From Clitoria ternatea (lineage: Eukaryota > Streptophyta > Magnoliopsida > Fabales > Fabaceae), in contig CM075669.1 of assembly GCA_037962975.1 (NCBI GenBank), forward strand, positions 185,822,501-185,886,500: a DNA stretch of 64,000 nt. Reading direction: 5' to 3'. This document shows, piece after piece, positions 21,461 to 32,907 of this stretch. The position numbers were made by a program, and so were the translations under genes. The notes under the pieces are model-generated. The model had not been told where the DNA came from, searched no databases, and was given only the letters and a program-made list of their open reading frames with translations. Within the stretch, counting starts at the first letter, position 1; the number at the start of each line of letters is the position of its first letter.

Positions 21461-23704
21461 CACCAGAATGGACTTTACGCAATATTAAAGGTGGCAAGCT
21501 TATGTTTGACCCTCCTTCTTGGCATTAGGAGGTAAACCTGAGACGATTATGTGGGTGCATGAGGGATAATGTGATTGTGACATAACATGGTGGTGATTGA
21601 GGATGATTGGTACATGAGAATTAATTAATTATGTATTTACCACCTGAATTAAAATAACGAATTATGATGTATATGCCATTTGAAATAGAGTGATAAGACG
21701 ATGATAATGAGATTGTGATGGCAGGGTTATGAGATATACCCTAGGATGAATTTGAAATGTATGAAGGGATAAACAAATGACATCGTATGAATTATAAATA
21801 GATGAATTAGAGGAAATATGATATTAAATAATGTTAGATGATGATGTTGAACACTCTCTTACATAAAGAGGTGTATATTTATATTGATGAATTGTTGTGT
21901 ACCATTGTGTGTGATACAAGCATGGTCTTGTATGTGTGATATGTAATATAAAATTGAAAATGTTGTGAATGCTACACAATTTTATATATATACATATGAG
22001 TATACTTGAGCAACGGTAATGAGTAATGAGATGAAAATCCACTAAATGAAGTGTGATAATATTGATGAATAATATGTGATGTTGAAATTCCATAGCGGCT
22101 ATTTGCAAGTATTGACTTGCGTGTATCATGTAAAATATATGTGAAAATATGTTGAGATGGAAATGCCACATTAAAACTTGAAAATAATAAATTATGAAAC
22201 CAACAATGTTGAAATCCACTAAGGTGTATGGTGGTGTTGGTGATTATGATGATGATGATGTTTGATGAGTGGCATTTAGGATGCACAGAGTGAGTATGCA
22301 TTTGATTTGCATTGCATTGCATCCATGGCATATCATAGCTGCCGGTGTTGGAATATTAGGGGATTCCCCCGGTTGGCCCAGTGGGAGGGCGGCTCAGTGC
22401 ACGAGCATTTATGTTGTTCCCCTGTGACTCGGTGTGTAAGTCACGAAGCTGCCCATGCCGAGCTACGAGGAGCTGCATGTGGTTGAGCCTTGTGGGGGGT
22501 GGCTCTTGAGGAGCAGGTGTCCCCGGTGGTCCTTTAGATCACAGCTGCCATGTTGAGAACCATGGTTGGCCTGCAACACCATATGTTGAATATGTTGTAT
22601 ACCGCGGTCATGGTGAAAATGACCAGGTGTTGCATGATGGGTGATGCGGTTTGGTACCAGTAAAAATATAGTGAATATGCATGCATTATGATATATGTGT
22701 ACACATTTTACTACTGCAGTAGGGGCATGGTATGTGATCATGCTTGAACCCACAAATTGGTGTTATTTCCCACAGTCGGATCTGCATTTGTTGTTGATTA
22801 TTCCATTGTGCATATGCATTAGCCATAAGAGCATTAGCATATAGCATGGAGATATGCCAGAATATGATGATGATTGATGATGATTGATGATGATTGAGAT
22901 GATGGTATTGGTGTTGATGAGATGAGAAGTTAATATAATGAAAGACCACATAAAAATAATAAATGATATGAATATATAAAATGATGTTGAATATGACGAT
23001 ATGTATGATATGGCCCAATGTAATGAAGGGCGTATCTGTTATGATTGACAATGATGATGTTAGCCCATGGTGGCTTTGATGAAAGACCAGAATGGTCTAT
23101 ATTGATGTGTTGGCCCATTGTGGCGATGTGATAGATATGTGTTGGCCCATTGTGGCGGTGTGATGAAAATGAATGTGTATATGCTTGCTTTGTTATGATT
23201 TGACGTATAAGTATATATATTGATGAGTTAATGATACATGATGATTGTTGATGTGTTTAGCAAAGCATACATGATGTTGATATGCATATGCACATAATTT
23301 CAATTGTATTCATATCGTCATTTGAAATGTATAACTCACTCTCCCATGTGGTCTACTTTTTAGTATTAATGCAGGAAAACCATGGGATGAGGACGTTTGT
23401 GAAATAAAGCTTTTGGGAAGGTAAATAGTTGTAGAGGAATGCCTTGGCCGGCAGCATTGTAATGTAAGGAGTTATGTATATAATGGATATCATAATGTTG
23501 TTAATTATTGTTGTTGATGGACGAGTTGTGAATATAATTATACATTTGGATAATGTACTAATAGTGGAGATATATGAATTGAAGTTGGACTGATTATGGT
23601 CTATTATGAATATAAACCTTGATGATGTATGATGCATGACCATATAGATGATTATATACTTATATCTTAGGCATCGTGTGAACACCTCTTTCGGTCCGGC
23701 CTAA

Positions 23705-24710
23705 ATTGAAACAACACCGGACCAAGGTCCTAAAAGTGGTAACACCGGACCACCGATGTCGTACACCTGGCAATGAAGTAACAAGTCAGTCCGGCCCAAG
23801 TAAAAATCAAGGGATCTCAGATCGAAACATGCACACCGGACTGGCAGTAGATCCGGACTAGGAGGAAGAACACCGCCCCTGTGATACTACCTTGAAAAGG
23901 CTCAACCGGTGTGAAGACACAGGTCCAAGTTCTTAAGAGGCCACATCGGATCAGTGGGGACTCCGTCCCAACCGGTGTTTTGCTGACCGATGTTACAAAC
24001 TTGACAATGGAAAGACGAGGTCGGAAGTTTATGCGTGATGACCTGGAATCGCACTCCCTAAAAATGGCAGACAGGGAGGCGAAAGTGGATAATTAAAAAA
24101 TACCCCACTGAAACCCTGCCCCCCACGAACAGATAGTGGCCAGGGTTGCACACCACTACACGTATGGGTGAGTGGGAATTCTGGTTGTCCCAAACCCTCA
24201 GCCCATGACCTCAAAGCCCTATAAATGCCCCAACCAAGGAAGCTCAAGGGGTTGGTTTTTTTTGGACTCCCTCTCTTTGCAAGAAGACTCTCTTCAAATT
24301 CTCTCCGATTCCTCGAGATCCTCAACTGACCTCCCCACTTGAAACCAGTGACCTGCCTTAGTCACCACAAAAGACCCCTTAGCTTTAAAAAGCTTGAAGT
24401 TTTCCCAATACTCAAAGCCACTGCTCCTTCACCGTCCCTACCCCGAACGCACACCGTCCTCGCACAGAACCCACACCGTCCCAATTCCCACACCACATTA
24501 CCTTGTCAGTCTTCATTACTTCTCAACAGCATCCAGTCATTTTACTCACTTCGGATCAACCTCCAACAACACCGATCGCATCTTTCAATTTTCAGGATTT
24601 GAGCCCAATACCGGTCCATTGCTTCTGTCAGCGTGTAAGTCCAGAACCGGTTTGACACCGTCGCTGCACTTGACTCCCACATCGGTCCCGAGCCCACCAC
24701 ACCGGTTCCA
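23705..24710. repeat. ACACCGGTGT motif array in Ogre 5' LTR
   Basis: About 20 half or whole sites of the palindrome ACACCGGTGT, e.g. ACACCGGAC (23714, 23742), CACACCGGAC (23833), AACCGGTGT (23904, 23969), ACCGATGT (23751, 23988), AACCGGTTTGACACCG (near 24640) and CACACCGGTTCC (near 24700). Copies lie on both sides of the TATA box. The 3' LTR has the same set at 41965-42975. Confidence 0.75.
24218..24228 (+). promoter_or_regulatory. Ogre LTR TATA box
   Basis: CCCTATAAATG, repeated as CCCTATAAATT in the 3' LTR near 42479. It is followed about 60 bases later by a C/T-rich leader and sits within the motif array. Confidence 0.7.
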
Positions 24711-25782
24711 TTCTGTTCCTTGTTTCTCTTGTTTTCAGTCATTTATTTTCCTGTCAGTTTGCTGTTTATTTGTTATGTTTGTCTGTGTGGCATATTTTAA
24801 ACTGTTAATATTTTTGCCCCTTTTCCCTTAAGAAATACATATAATAATAAATAATAAGTAATAAACGTTGCACATGTTATATTTTCTAGTTTAAAAATCT
24901 CTTTTTTAAACGGTGTCGTACGGGAGCACTCCCGTCTACACAACCTCTTTAGGATTCGTACACGTGCGAAGAACTTCGCCTTGTACGAGCTCCCCACCTC
25001 AATGACATCCATCATCATCTCCCAAGTCTTTTCCTAAAAGAACAACACTCAGAACTACGTAACCCTGATTTCTTGATAATTCAAGAATACGTAGGAGCAG
25101 GACCTCAATTCCTGTCGGGCCCATCTTTCTTATTCCTTTTTGCTAATTTATTTCCTTACTTTCATGTTTCTTTCATAAATGTTCTTTTTTGGTCACTTCT
25201 GTGAAAATCAATTTAGACGTGACGTCTTGTTGATTTCCCCCTAGTTTTTGCTCAAGCCTCGCCATAATTCATAGGGAAGGGATACTTAGGACGGGACGTC
25301 CCGCTTATCTCTTTTCTATCCCGTTTTTTTTTTCAAGGATGTATAATTTAGGCGTGATGCCTTATTAGCATTCTCTTCCCTTCTCTGTCTTATATCGAAG
25401 TTGAGTTTAATTCGGATGAAACGTCCCATTGACCTCGCTTCGACATTCTATGTTTGTACAGTTCTCTCACTCCATTCTGTCGTTTTTAAAATAAAAAAAA
25501 ATACAACAATAAAAGGGAAGAAACAAACCATTTTTTGTAAGGCTATTTATGTTGCGCATTTTCAATCTTGGTACTATTTTTGGACAGGCGATGTAGGATG
25601 CTAATACCTTCCCTACTCGTAACCGACTCCCGAACTTGAATCTCAATTTTTAACCAGTGCTTTATTGAACTTAGTTTTTTCCAATGTTTTTCCTATGGAT
25701 AAAAACGTTGGTGGCGACTCCCTGTTTCATTCCACCCATTCTCTCTTGTTCGCCGCGCCGTCGTGATCCAAGTTGCGACAGA

Positions 25783-25802
25783 TGGCGACTCCACTGGGGA
25801 CC
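25783..25802 (+). other. Ogre primer-binding site
   Basis: TGGCGACTCCACTGGGGACC starts two bases after the LTR end. This sequence is typical of Tat/Ogre elements, which are reported to use tRNA-Arg; the tRNA assignment is from family knowledge. Confidence 0.8.
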
Positions 25803-26867
25803 CTTAAGAGAGTCAGGCCAGTTTGGTTGAAAGCGTATTTTTATATATAGCCTTTGTTAGATGGGATTTCTTCCCCTTGTTTATTTTTTGTATTTTGTTG
25901 TGAATGTTTGTTCTTGTTTTAATTGTATCTTGTTATCTGTTTCATTGTCTATTGTTTTACATGATTGTTGAACCCTAGGGTAGAGGACTATGTTACTTTT
26001 CTGCAATCATTGAACCCTAGGATAGATGACTTTATATATTTTGTTCTGTGTTTGTTCTCTGTGCAGAATGGTGTAAGGTAAAAAGGTATTGAATGCCCTT
26101 TCACACACTACACTTACAAATTACTCGCACACACTTATGAGTGGCGCCCTATACCCGGGCCCCAAATGAAACTTAAGTTAGGAGGGGTTGGTATACGGAA
26201 TCGTATAGGATGTACTTCCTATCCGGTGATCGTGAGAACCCCAACTAGAGTTCGGCCTCTTGTGACATACGCACCTAGTGGTTCCCCACTGTTGCGTCCC
26301 TGTCATGGGTAGGATCTTGGCTCTGGTAACCTTCTAGAAGTCTAGTATAAGCCACCCGGTGTGAAGAGTCACTTTTAGACAAGCCCTAAGGTCCAGAGAA
26401 AACCTTCAACAAAACCTGACTTAGGCCACGAAAGGGCAAACTTTACTTTACCTTATGTCATTTTCACTTTCCTGTTATTAAAAAGGGATTATCTATCATC
26501 CAAAGATTCGCTTAGTCTTGGAAAATTTTTAGAACACACAAGTATTCTTCGGGTGAATAGATGATCCTCTCTTTTTTGTCATGTATCTCTGAGTCTGAAG
26601 TCATAGGTTCTCCTAATCGTCAAAGGAAAAATCCACAAGAAAAATTATACCTCATTTCCCTCTGGTTGAAGTGGCAATGACGATTGGGAAAACCTACGAC
26701 TTTTGAGCTCGCATGAGTTTTAGAAATCCATGTTCCCCCCATTTTTTAACTTGTATCAAATCCCTGGGAGGAACATTGATCTTTAGGACTTGATAATAAC
26801 TGATTCCATTCTTTGTCTTGATGTTCGCAGGGGACGATTCCGAATTTGTTGGTATTTCTAAGACAGT
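25803..26867 (+). other. Ogre 5' untranslated leader
   Basis: About 1.07 kb between PBS and ORF1 with no supported coding sequence. A TTCGCAG|GGG stretch at about 26824-26833 resembles a splice acceptor and may mark a leader intron; I cannot identify its donor. Confidence 0.5.
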
Positions 26868-28808
26868 ATGGAAATTAATATGGGACACAGTAATTGTGAT
26901 ATAGGGGTGACTGAATTAAAGAAGTTATTGCACCTCAAGGCTAGGAAGGTCAATACTGACAGTTTACAAGCACTAGGGAGAAAACTGAGCTTGACACAAA
27001 AGATGACTTTCGCAAGGAAGTATGGGAAGGTCTTGAAACTTTTGGAAGTAGACGTCCAAACAGAAGCCATCACAGCTCTGGCTCAGTTCTATGACCCACC
27101 TCTCCGCTGTTTCACTTTTCAAGACTTTCAACTGGCACTCTCCATAGAAGAATTTGAACAAATATTGGGGATGCCAATGGAGGGACAGATTCCTTATCGC
27201 CATTTGGACCATCATGTGTCAGTCACTTCTGTCGCTCGTATTTTAAAGGTCCATCCTGAAATGTTAAAAGGAGTACAAATGAACAGAAACCAGATTCCCG
27301 GATTTACTAGGGAATTTCTGGAGAAGCACATGCATGTCCTGGCAGAGAGGGAAGAATGGGAAGCTTTCATTGATACCTTGGCTCTCACTATTTACGGAGT
27401 TGTCTTATTCTCTAACTTAGACAACTACATAGATTATGATGCTATAGGTATCTTCACCGCTCGCAAGCACAGACTGGAAAATCCCGTCACAGCGGTATTG
27501 GCCAATGTCTATTGCACCTTGGATTTCTGCCATACCCAAGGAGGAAAGAGGATTATTTGTTGTTTGCCTGTTCTATATGTGTGGCTCACATCCCACGCTT
27601 TTCATCAACTATGCAAAGCCGAGTGTCCCATCTCTGATTTGAAATTGTGTCAGCTGACAACTAAGAATGGGCGCGAGTGGGCTAATCACCTTGTGGGCCT
27701 TACGGCAGAAAAGGTGAGGTGGTGTCCTCAATGGCTAGAAGTTGAGTCCATCATTTATAGCTGTGGGGGATATCCAAATGTTCCTCTAATGGGGACACAA
27801 GGTTGCATCAATTATAATCCTATTATTGCTAAGCGGCAGTTGGCTTATCCTCTACTTGGGCCGCCGGACGAAGCACTACTTACTCCTTTCGTTCTGTACT
27901 ATGCGAATGGGAATTTCACCTCTACTATTCGGGACATAGCCAATGCCTGGAAGAAGGTCCATAGGATGGGCAAAGAACTGGGAGCACGAAGCCATGCCGT
28001 GAGAATGGAATACTTAGATTGGGTGGTGAACAGAGTCTCCATTGTGAAATTGCCTTTCAAGGGCCCTTCATACCAACTTGTGGACACAGTTCCTCCGCCA
28101 TGCATTATGGAGGACAAGGTTACCATATCGCTAAGAGCCCAAATAGAAGAGCTGAAGGCAAGGAATCAAGGACTGGAAGAAGACCTCTTGAAATGCCAAC
28201 AAGAATGCGCCCTCCATAGGAAAGAGAACTCCGAAGGAAGACATACTATGGAAGAAATGCGGAAAAAGAGAAAGATTGACGAAGATTACAGAATAAAACA
28301 AGATCAATGCCTTCGGGCGGCCAATTTGCAGCTGAAGATGAAGGGTCAGCAGAGCGATGCTGTATTGGCCGAAAAACAAATTTTAAAAGACATGCTGGTA
28401 CAATCCAAGGAGAAGGGAAATGAGGCTTTGATGCAAAAAGAAATGCTACAAACCCAAGTCCACAAATTAGAGCAATAGCTTGATGAAACGATGAGAGCTT
28501 ATGAGCAAGAAATACATGCTGAACAGAAGAAAACCCTTGATGCTGAACGCCGCTGCCAAGAAGCCATACGAGTTTTGGGGACTGAGTTAGCTCAACGGGA
28601 TGAAGTCATTCATTTATGGATGGACCGTTTCGCCAAGTTGGCATACCTATCCAATGGAATCTTGGAAGATTTTCCCTCAATGTTGAAGCAGGCCGAAGGC
28701 ATGGTCAATCCCCTATCCACCCCAAAGGAGATATCATCATTTTTGAACTATTGTCAAGAAAGACTTTGCAAAATGAAAGTCATGATTACCCAAGCTAGGA
28801 ATGGCTGA
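26868..28808 (+). pseudogene. Ogre ORF1 accessory protein, one nonsense codon
   Basis: One frame of about 646 codons broken by a single TAG at 28476-28478. Residues about 20-400 resemble the conserved domain of Ogre ORF1 and related plant mobile proteins (DUF7745-like): FYDPPLRCFTFQDFQLALSI, the EEFEQILGMP motif, and VGLTAEKVRWCPQWL. From about residue 425 the protein is charged and predicted to be coiled coil (LRAQIEELKARNQGLEEDLL). The function of ORF1 is unknown in the family; coiled coils suggest self-association. It lies upstream of gag in a separate frame region, as in other Ogre elements. The stop stands where Gln would fit. The domain name comes from memory of the family, not a search. 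Confidence 0.75.
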
Positions 28809-29119
28809 ATATTGTAACCGTATCTTTCAAGTAACATTGTACCTTTATAGATGAATGGAATGATGAATTAATGTGCCTTCACAGTTGTCTCATGTTAATT
28901 TCCAATATACTGTTATACTAAGTACTTTTGAATGCGACGTTCTGGGGAAAGGTCAAGGAATACGTGTCAAATTCGGAATCGTATCCCGCGAATGCCCATT
29001 TATTTTTTATTTTTCTTTTATCTTCTTTAACTGTTCCCTCTATTTTTCTAACCATTTGTCGTGATTCTTTAGACATTACGGGTAGACATCCTTACGAGAC
29101 CAGGCTTAGGAAGAAACTC

Positions 29120-32100
29120 ATGGCTGACATAGAGCAAGAAAATGAGAACTTGAAGGCCGAGCTCGCTCAAGTTAAGGAACAGATGGCCGAGATGGCCAAG
29201 CTCTTGGAAAGGAGGGTCACAGAAGGGGGATCTTCTGCAGGGGTTGAAGACGCCCGACAACAACCACCCACCTCTCATCATGGTCAGGATCCGGCTACAG
29301 GGTCTGACCCCAGGACTGCCGCGCCTCCCCTCGTTATTTGCATAAGGAGACCAAATCCCAAGACACACAACAACACACCTTTGTGGACGAGGAAGGAAAT
29401 GCTACTCCCTTTCCTCCGTATGGTTTGCCGCACGGGTATTTTCCACCACTCCAGGAAGAACCTTGCTACCAAGACCAAATTCCCATCACTGCCCAACCCA
29501 ACACTAATCAACCAAACAACCCACCTACCCAAGCACAAGCCACCCAAGCACCACCCACTCATGCTCAAGCCGCCCAAACGCAAACCGCCCAAGCACAGCC
29601 TGCTCATACCATCCATATACCCCGAACCACTGCCAAACCCGATACCTTCATACCAAACACTGACTTGGTTCACTCCTACCAACAATATGGGAAGGTTGGT
29701 CATCATACCGCTGCCGGTCCAAGTGCTGTTACTACCACCCAGGAAGAAAGGTTGGAATTCTTGGAAAGGCGATTAAGGGAGATAGAAGGGACAAACAGAT
29801 TTGGGACGGGCACTGCTGCTGAACTTTGCCTGATCCCTGATGTCGTCATCCCTCCCAAATTCAAGACGCCCGATTTTGACAAGTACAGAGGGTTAACGTG
29901 CCCAAAGAATCATCTAACCATGTACTGCCGTAAGATGGCTTCGCATGCGTCAAATGACCCTCTGCTGATTCATTGTTTCCAGGAAAGCCTGGTTGGGGCT
30001 CCCCTGACATGGTACAATTATTTGGAACGTTCTCGTATACGCTGCTGGAAGGACCTAGCAGACTCGTTCATGCAACAATACAAATATAACCTGGACATGG
30101 CCCCGGATAGGGGACAGTTGTAGAATATGACTAAGAAAGATAACGAGACGTTCAAGGAGTACGCCCAGAGGTGGCGCGAAGTGGCGGCACAGGTTGACCC
30201 ACCTCTGTCTGAAAAGGAGGTGATCACTATGTTCATAGATACACTTCAAACTCCTTTCTATGAAAAGATGATTGGAAGTGTTTCGTCCCATTTCTCCGAT
30301 ATTGTCACTATTGGAGAAAGAATAGAAAATGGACTAAGGACCGGCAGGATAGTCCGAAGTCTATCTGGGACAGGAGCTGTAAGGAGACCTGCACTTGGCG
30401 AAAATAGGAGGAGAGAAGGGGAGACCAACTTAGTCTCTCACAACCAGAGAAGGAACCTGGCAGGATCACCTACCCCCGTTAGCCTTTCACCAGTATATCC
30501 CGACATGACACACCCGTATGTGGCAGCCATTCCAAACCATAATCCACCGCAATTCAGACCAACCATTGTACGACCACCTGCACCACCACAGATACCACAC
30601 CAAACACCACAAGCCAACCCACCGCCAAATCCAAATATCCAAAGAAGGAACAATGACCGCGCTCCACCCCAGTTCGATCCCATCCCAATGTCCTATACTG
30701 AACTCTTGCCTCACCTCATTGAAAAAACCCTAGTAGTACCTTGTCCCTTGAGGCCACTACAGCCACCTTATCCCAGGGGGTATGACCCTAATGCCCGGTG
30801 CGATTACCATGCGGGTGCACCAGGTCACTCTACTGAAAATTGCCTGGCTTTAAAATATAAGGTAAGGGACCTGATTCAGGCAGATTGGATAAGCTTCCGA
30901 GAAGGAAGTCCGAATGTAACAACAAACCCTTTGCCTAATCATGAGGGGCCTGGGGTCAATGCTATCGGGGAAGATGTGGAGTATACATCCAATGTTGAAA
31001 ACATTCAAATGCCTCTAAAGGAAATTCACTCCCTTATGTTTAAGGTAGGGTTAGTAAAGAACAAATGGGATGAGGACTTCAATGATGCCCGGTCGGAAAA
31101 GCAGCAAGGGTTTCGAAAAACCCTCCAAAGGCTTATGGACAGTCACACTGTACGAGTCTGCAGGCGCCATGGAGATGATGTGAATATGATACAGGGACAG
31201 ACTGGACTTCGGGCCCCAAAACCCCTGGTCATATTTTATAGTAAAAATGCGTCGCTAACGCAGACCCCTGCCAAAACTACTATTACGGCCCAGCCACCTG
31301 CTCCGTTCCCGTATAACAACTCCCACGCCGTGCCTTGGAAGTACAACACGGACGTAGTTGTTTCCAATCCTATGATAGTTGATCCGGCGCCTGCTTCGTC
31401 GGTTACCAACATCGCCGGAGTAGGCGGAATGACCCGGAGTGGGAGAGTATATGCGCCTTCAGAGACAAAGCAAGACAAGGCTGCCGGGGAAGTTAAAACT
31501 GGGAAGGTTGGGATTGCCGGCGAGGCAAAGAAGGTTGTGGTTGAGGAAGAGGCTAAGGAGTTCTTAAAATTCATCCGCCATAGCGATTACCAGGTATTGG
31601 ATCAGTTGAACTATACCCCCGCCAAGATCTCCTTATTATCTCTGCTGACAAGTTTCGAATCACATCGGAACGCACTGATGAAGGTGCTGAGTGAGGCACA
31701 CGTAAAGCATGACTTGCCTGTTGATAAGTTTGAAGGTATCGTCGGACATATAGTGGCCAGTAACTATCTGACTTTCACAGATGACGAGGTGCCGATGGAA
31801 GGGAAAAGACACAACAAAGCTCTGCACATCTCTGTGAAATGTCAAGACCATATTATGGCAAAAGTGCTCGTCGATAACGGATCATCCTTGAATGTGATGC
31901 CTAAGTCTACACTGGCTAAGTTGCCCATAGATGGGGCATGCATGAGACCGAGCTCCATGATAGTAAGAGCTTTTGATGGGACCCGACGGGAGGTCATAGG
32001 CGAAATTGAGCTACCCATACAAGTTGGACCCCGTATTTTTCAAGTTCTCTTCCAAGTAATGGATATCATGCCCGCCTATAGTTTCTTGTTGGGAAGGCCA

Positions 32101-32717
32101 TGGATCCATTCAGCAGGGGTAGTTCCTTCCACTTTACACCAGAAACTAAAGTTCATCGTTGATAACAAACTGGTAATCGTTTCCGGAGAAGAGGACCTTC
32201 TGGTCAGTAAGCTAGTTACTACCCCCTATGTAGAGGCAGCCGAGGAAGCCCTCGAGACATCGTTCCAGGCTTTGGAGATAGCCAACGCCACAAGTATATT
32301 TTTCCCAAATGTACCGTTAGCAGTGGCGAAGACCATGCTACGGGAAGGATGTAGGCCAGGAAAAGGGCTCGGAAGAGAACTGGAGGGAAGAACTCAACCT
32401 GTTTGCCTCCCTGAGAACAAAAACAGATACGGCCTGGGATACCAACCTACCACTGAAGACCAAAAAAGGGTAGAAGAAGAGAGGAGAGGGAAGAGGATTA
32501 CTCGTCATACCGGGCATGCGTCCAACACTGTGAAAATCCCCATCTGTGACCTCTACCAGAGCTTCAGGAGCGTCGGAGTAATGTTTCCAGATTAAGTGGC
32601 TGTGATCCAAAGTGATCTTGATGAAGGTCCCGGATTTGTGTATGCTGGCTCGCCTGGTCAGGAACTGAACAACTGGGAGATCATAGAGTTCCCTGCGATT
32701 TTTACCGTTTCATCAAA
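29120..32717 (+). pseudogene. Ogre gag-protease (first exon of gag-pro-pol)
   Basis: Begins at MADIEQENENLKAELAQVK, a coiled-coil N-terminus. A frameshift near 29310-29340 moves reading to the frame that continues through a Pro/Gln/Thr-rich linker, capsid domain (PKNHLTMYCRKMASHASND, GAPLTWYNYLE), NETFKEYAQRWREVAAQV, a CCHC-like knuckle (CDYHAGAPGHSTENC), aspartic protease (VLVDNGSSLNVMP, SFLLGRPWIHSAG) and a G-patch-like segment (CRPGKGLGRELEGR). In-frame stops are TAG at 30121-30123 and TAA at 32593-32595; reading continues to the intron donor at 32718. Protease active-site residues DNGS are present. Gag would form the particle and protease would cleave the polyprotein. Confidence 0.88.
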
Positions 32718-32907
32718 GTAATCATGTTTTCTGTTCGATCCCTTAGCTATGCTTTGGGGTCTCATTTTGTAACAAAGAAACTTGTTCGCTTATTTGATTA
32801 ATAAATGCCATCAGTTTCCAAATAACTTGATCTGTTTAATAACCTATTATTTAAACCTTCCTCTTGCTTGCTTTCATTTTCATTTGCTATAATACACTGA
32901 AATGCAG
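32718..32907 (+). other. Predicted Ogre intron between protease and RT
   Basis: Starts GTAATC at 32718 and ends ATGCAG at 32907, 190 bases. Removing it keeps the protease frame open into the RT frame without shift. The position matches the intron reported between protease and RT in Ogre elements, which may control the Gag-to-Pol ratio by splicing. Confidence 0.75.

Larger units (their letters stand above)
20495..23676 (+). repeat. LARD 3' LTR, second segment
   Basis: Continues the LARD LTR after the Tekay insertion. 20500-21290 is packed with CCGAGTG-type motifs and 21303-21460 holds a second palindromic array. From 22420 on it matches the 5' LTR at 6641-7895. The last five bases CATCG (23672-23676) are the left TSD of the Ogre element. 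No gene is supported. Confidence 0.8.
23677..25780 (+). repeat. Ogre 5' LTR
   Basis: Runs TGTGAACACC to GTTGCGACA. U3 before the TATA box (CCCTATAAATG at 24218-24228) and the leader after it carry many CACCGG/CCGGTG motifs. It is followed by the PBS at 25783. Short frames here recur in the 3' LTR and are not genes. Confidence 0.93.

Noticed and set aside
23911..25018. Frames of 60-145 codons repeated at 42173-43279
   Set aside because: They lie in the Ogre LTRs, overlap on both strands and lack codon bias or known domains.
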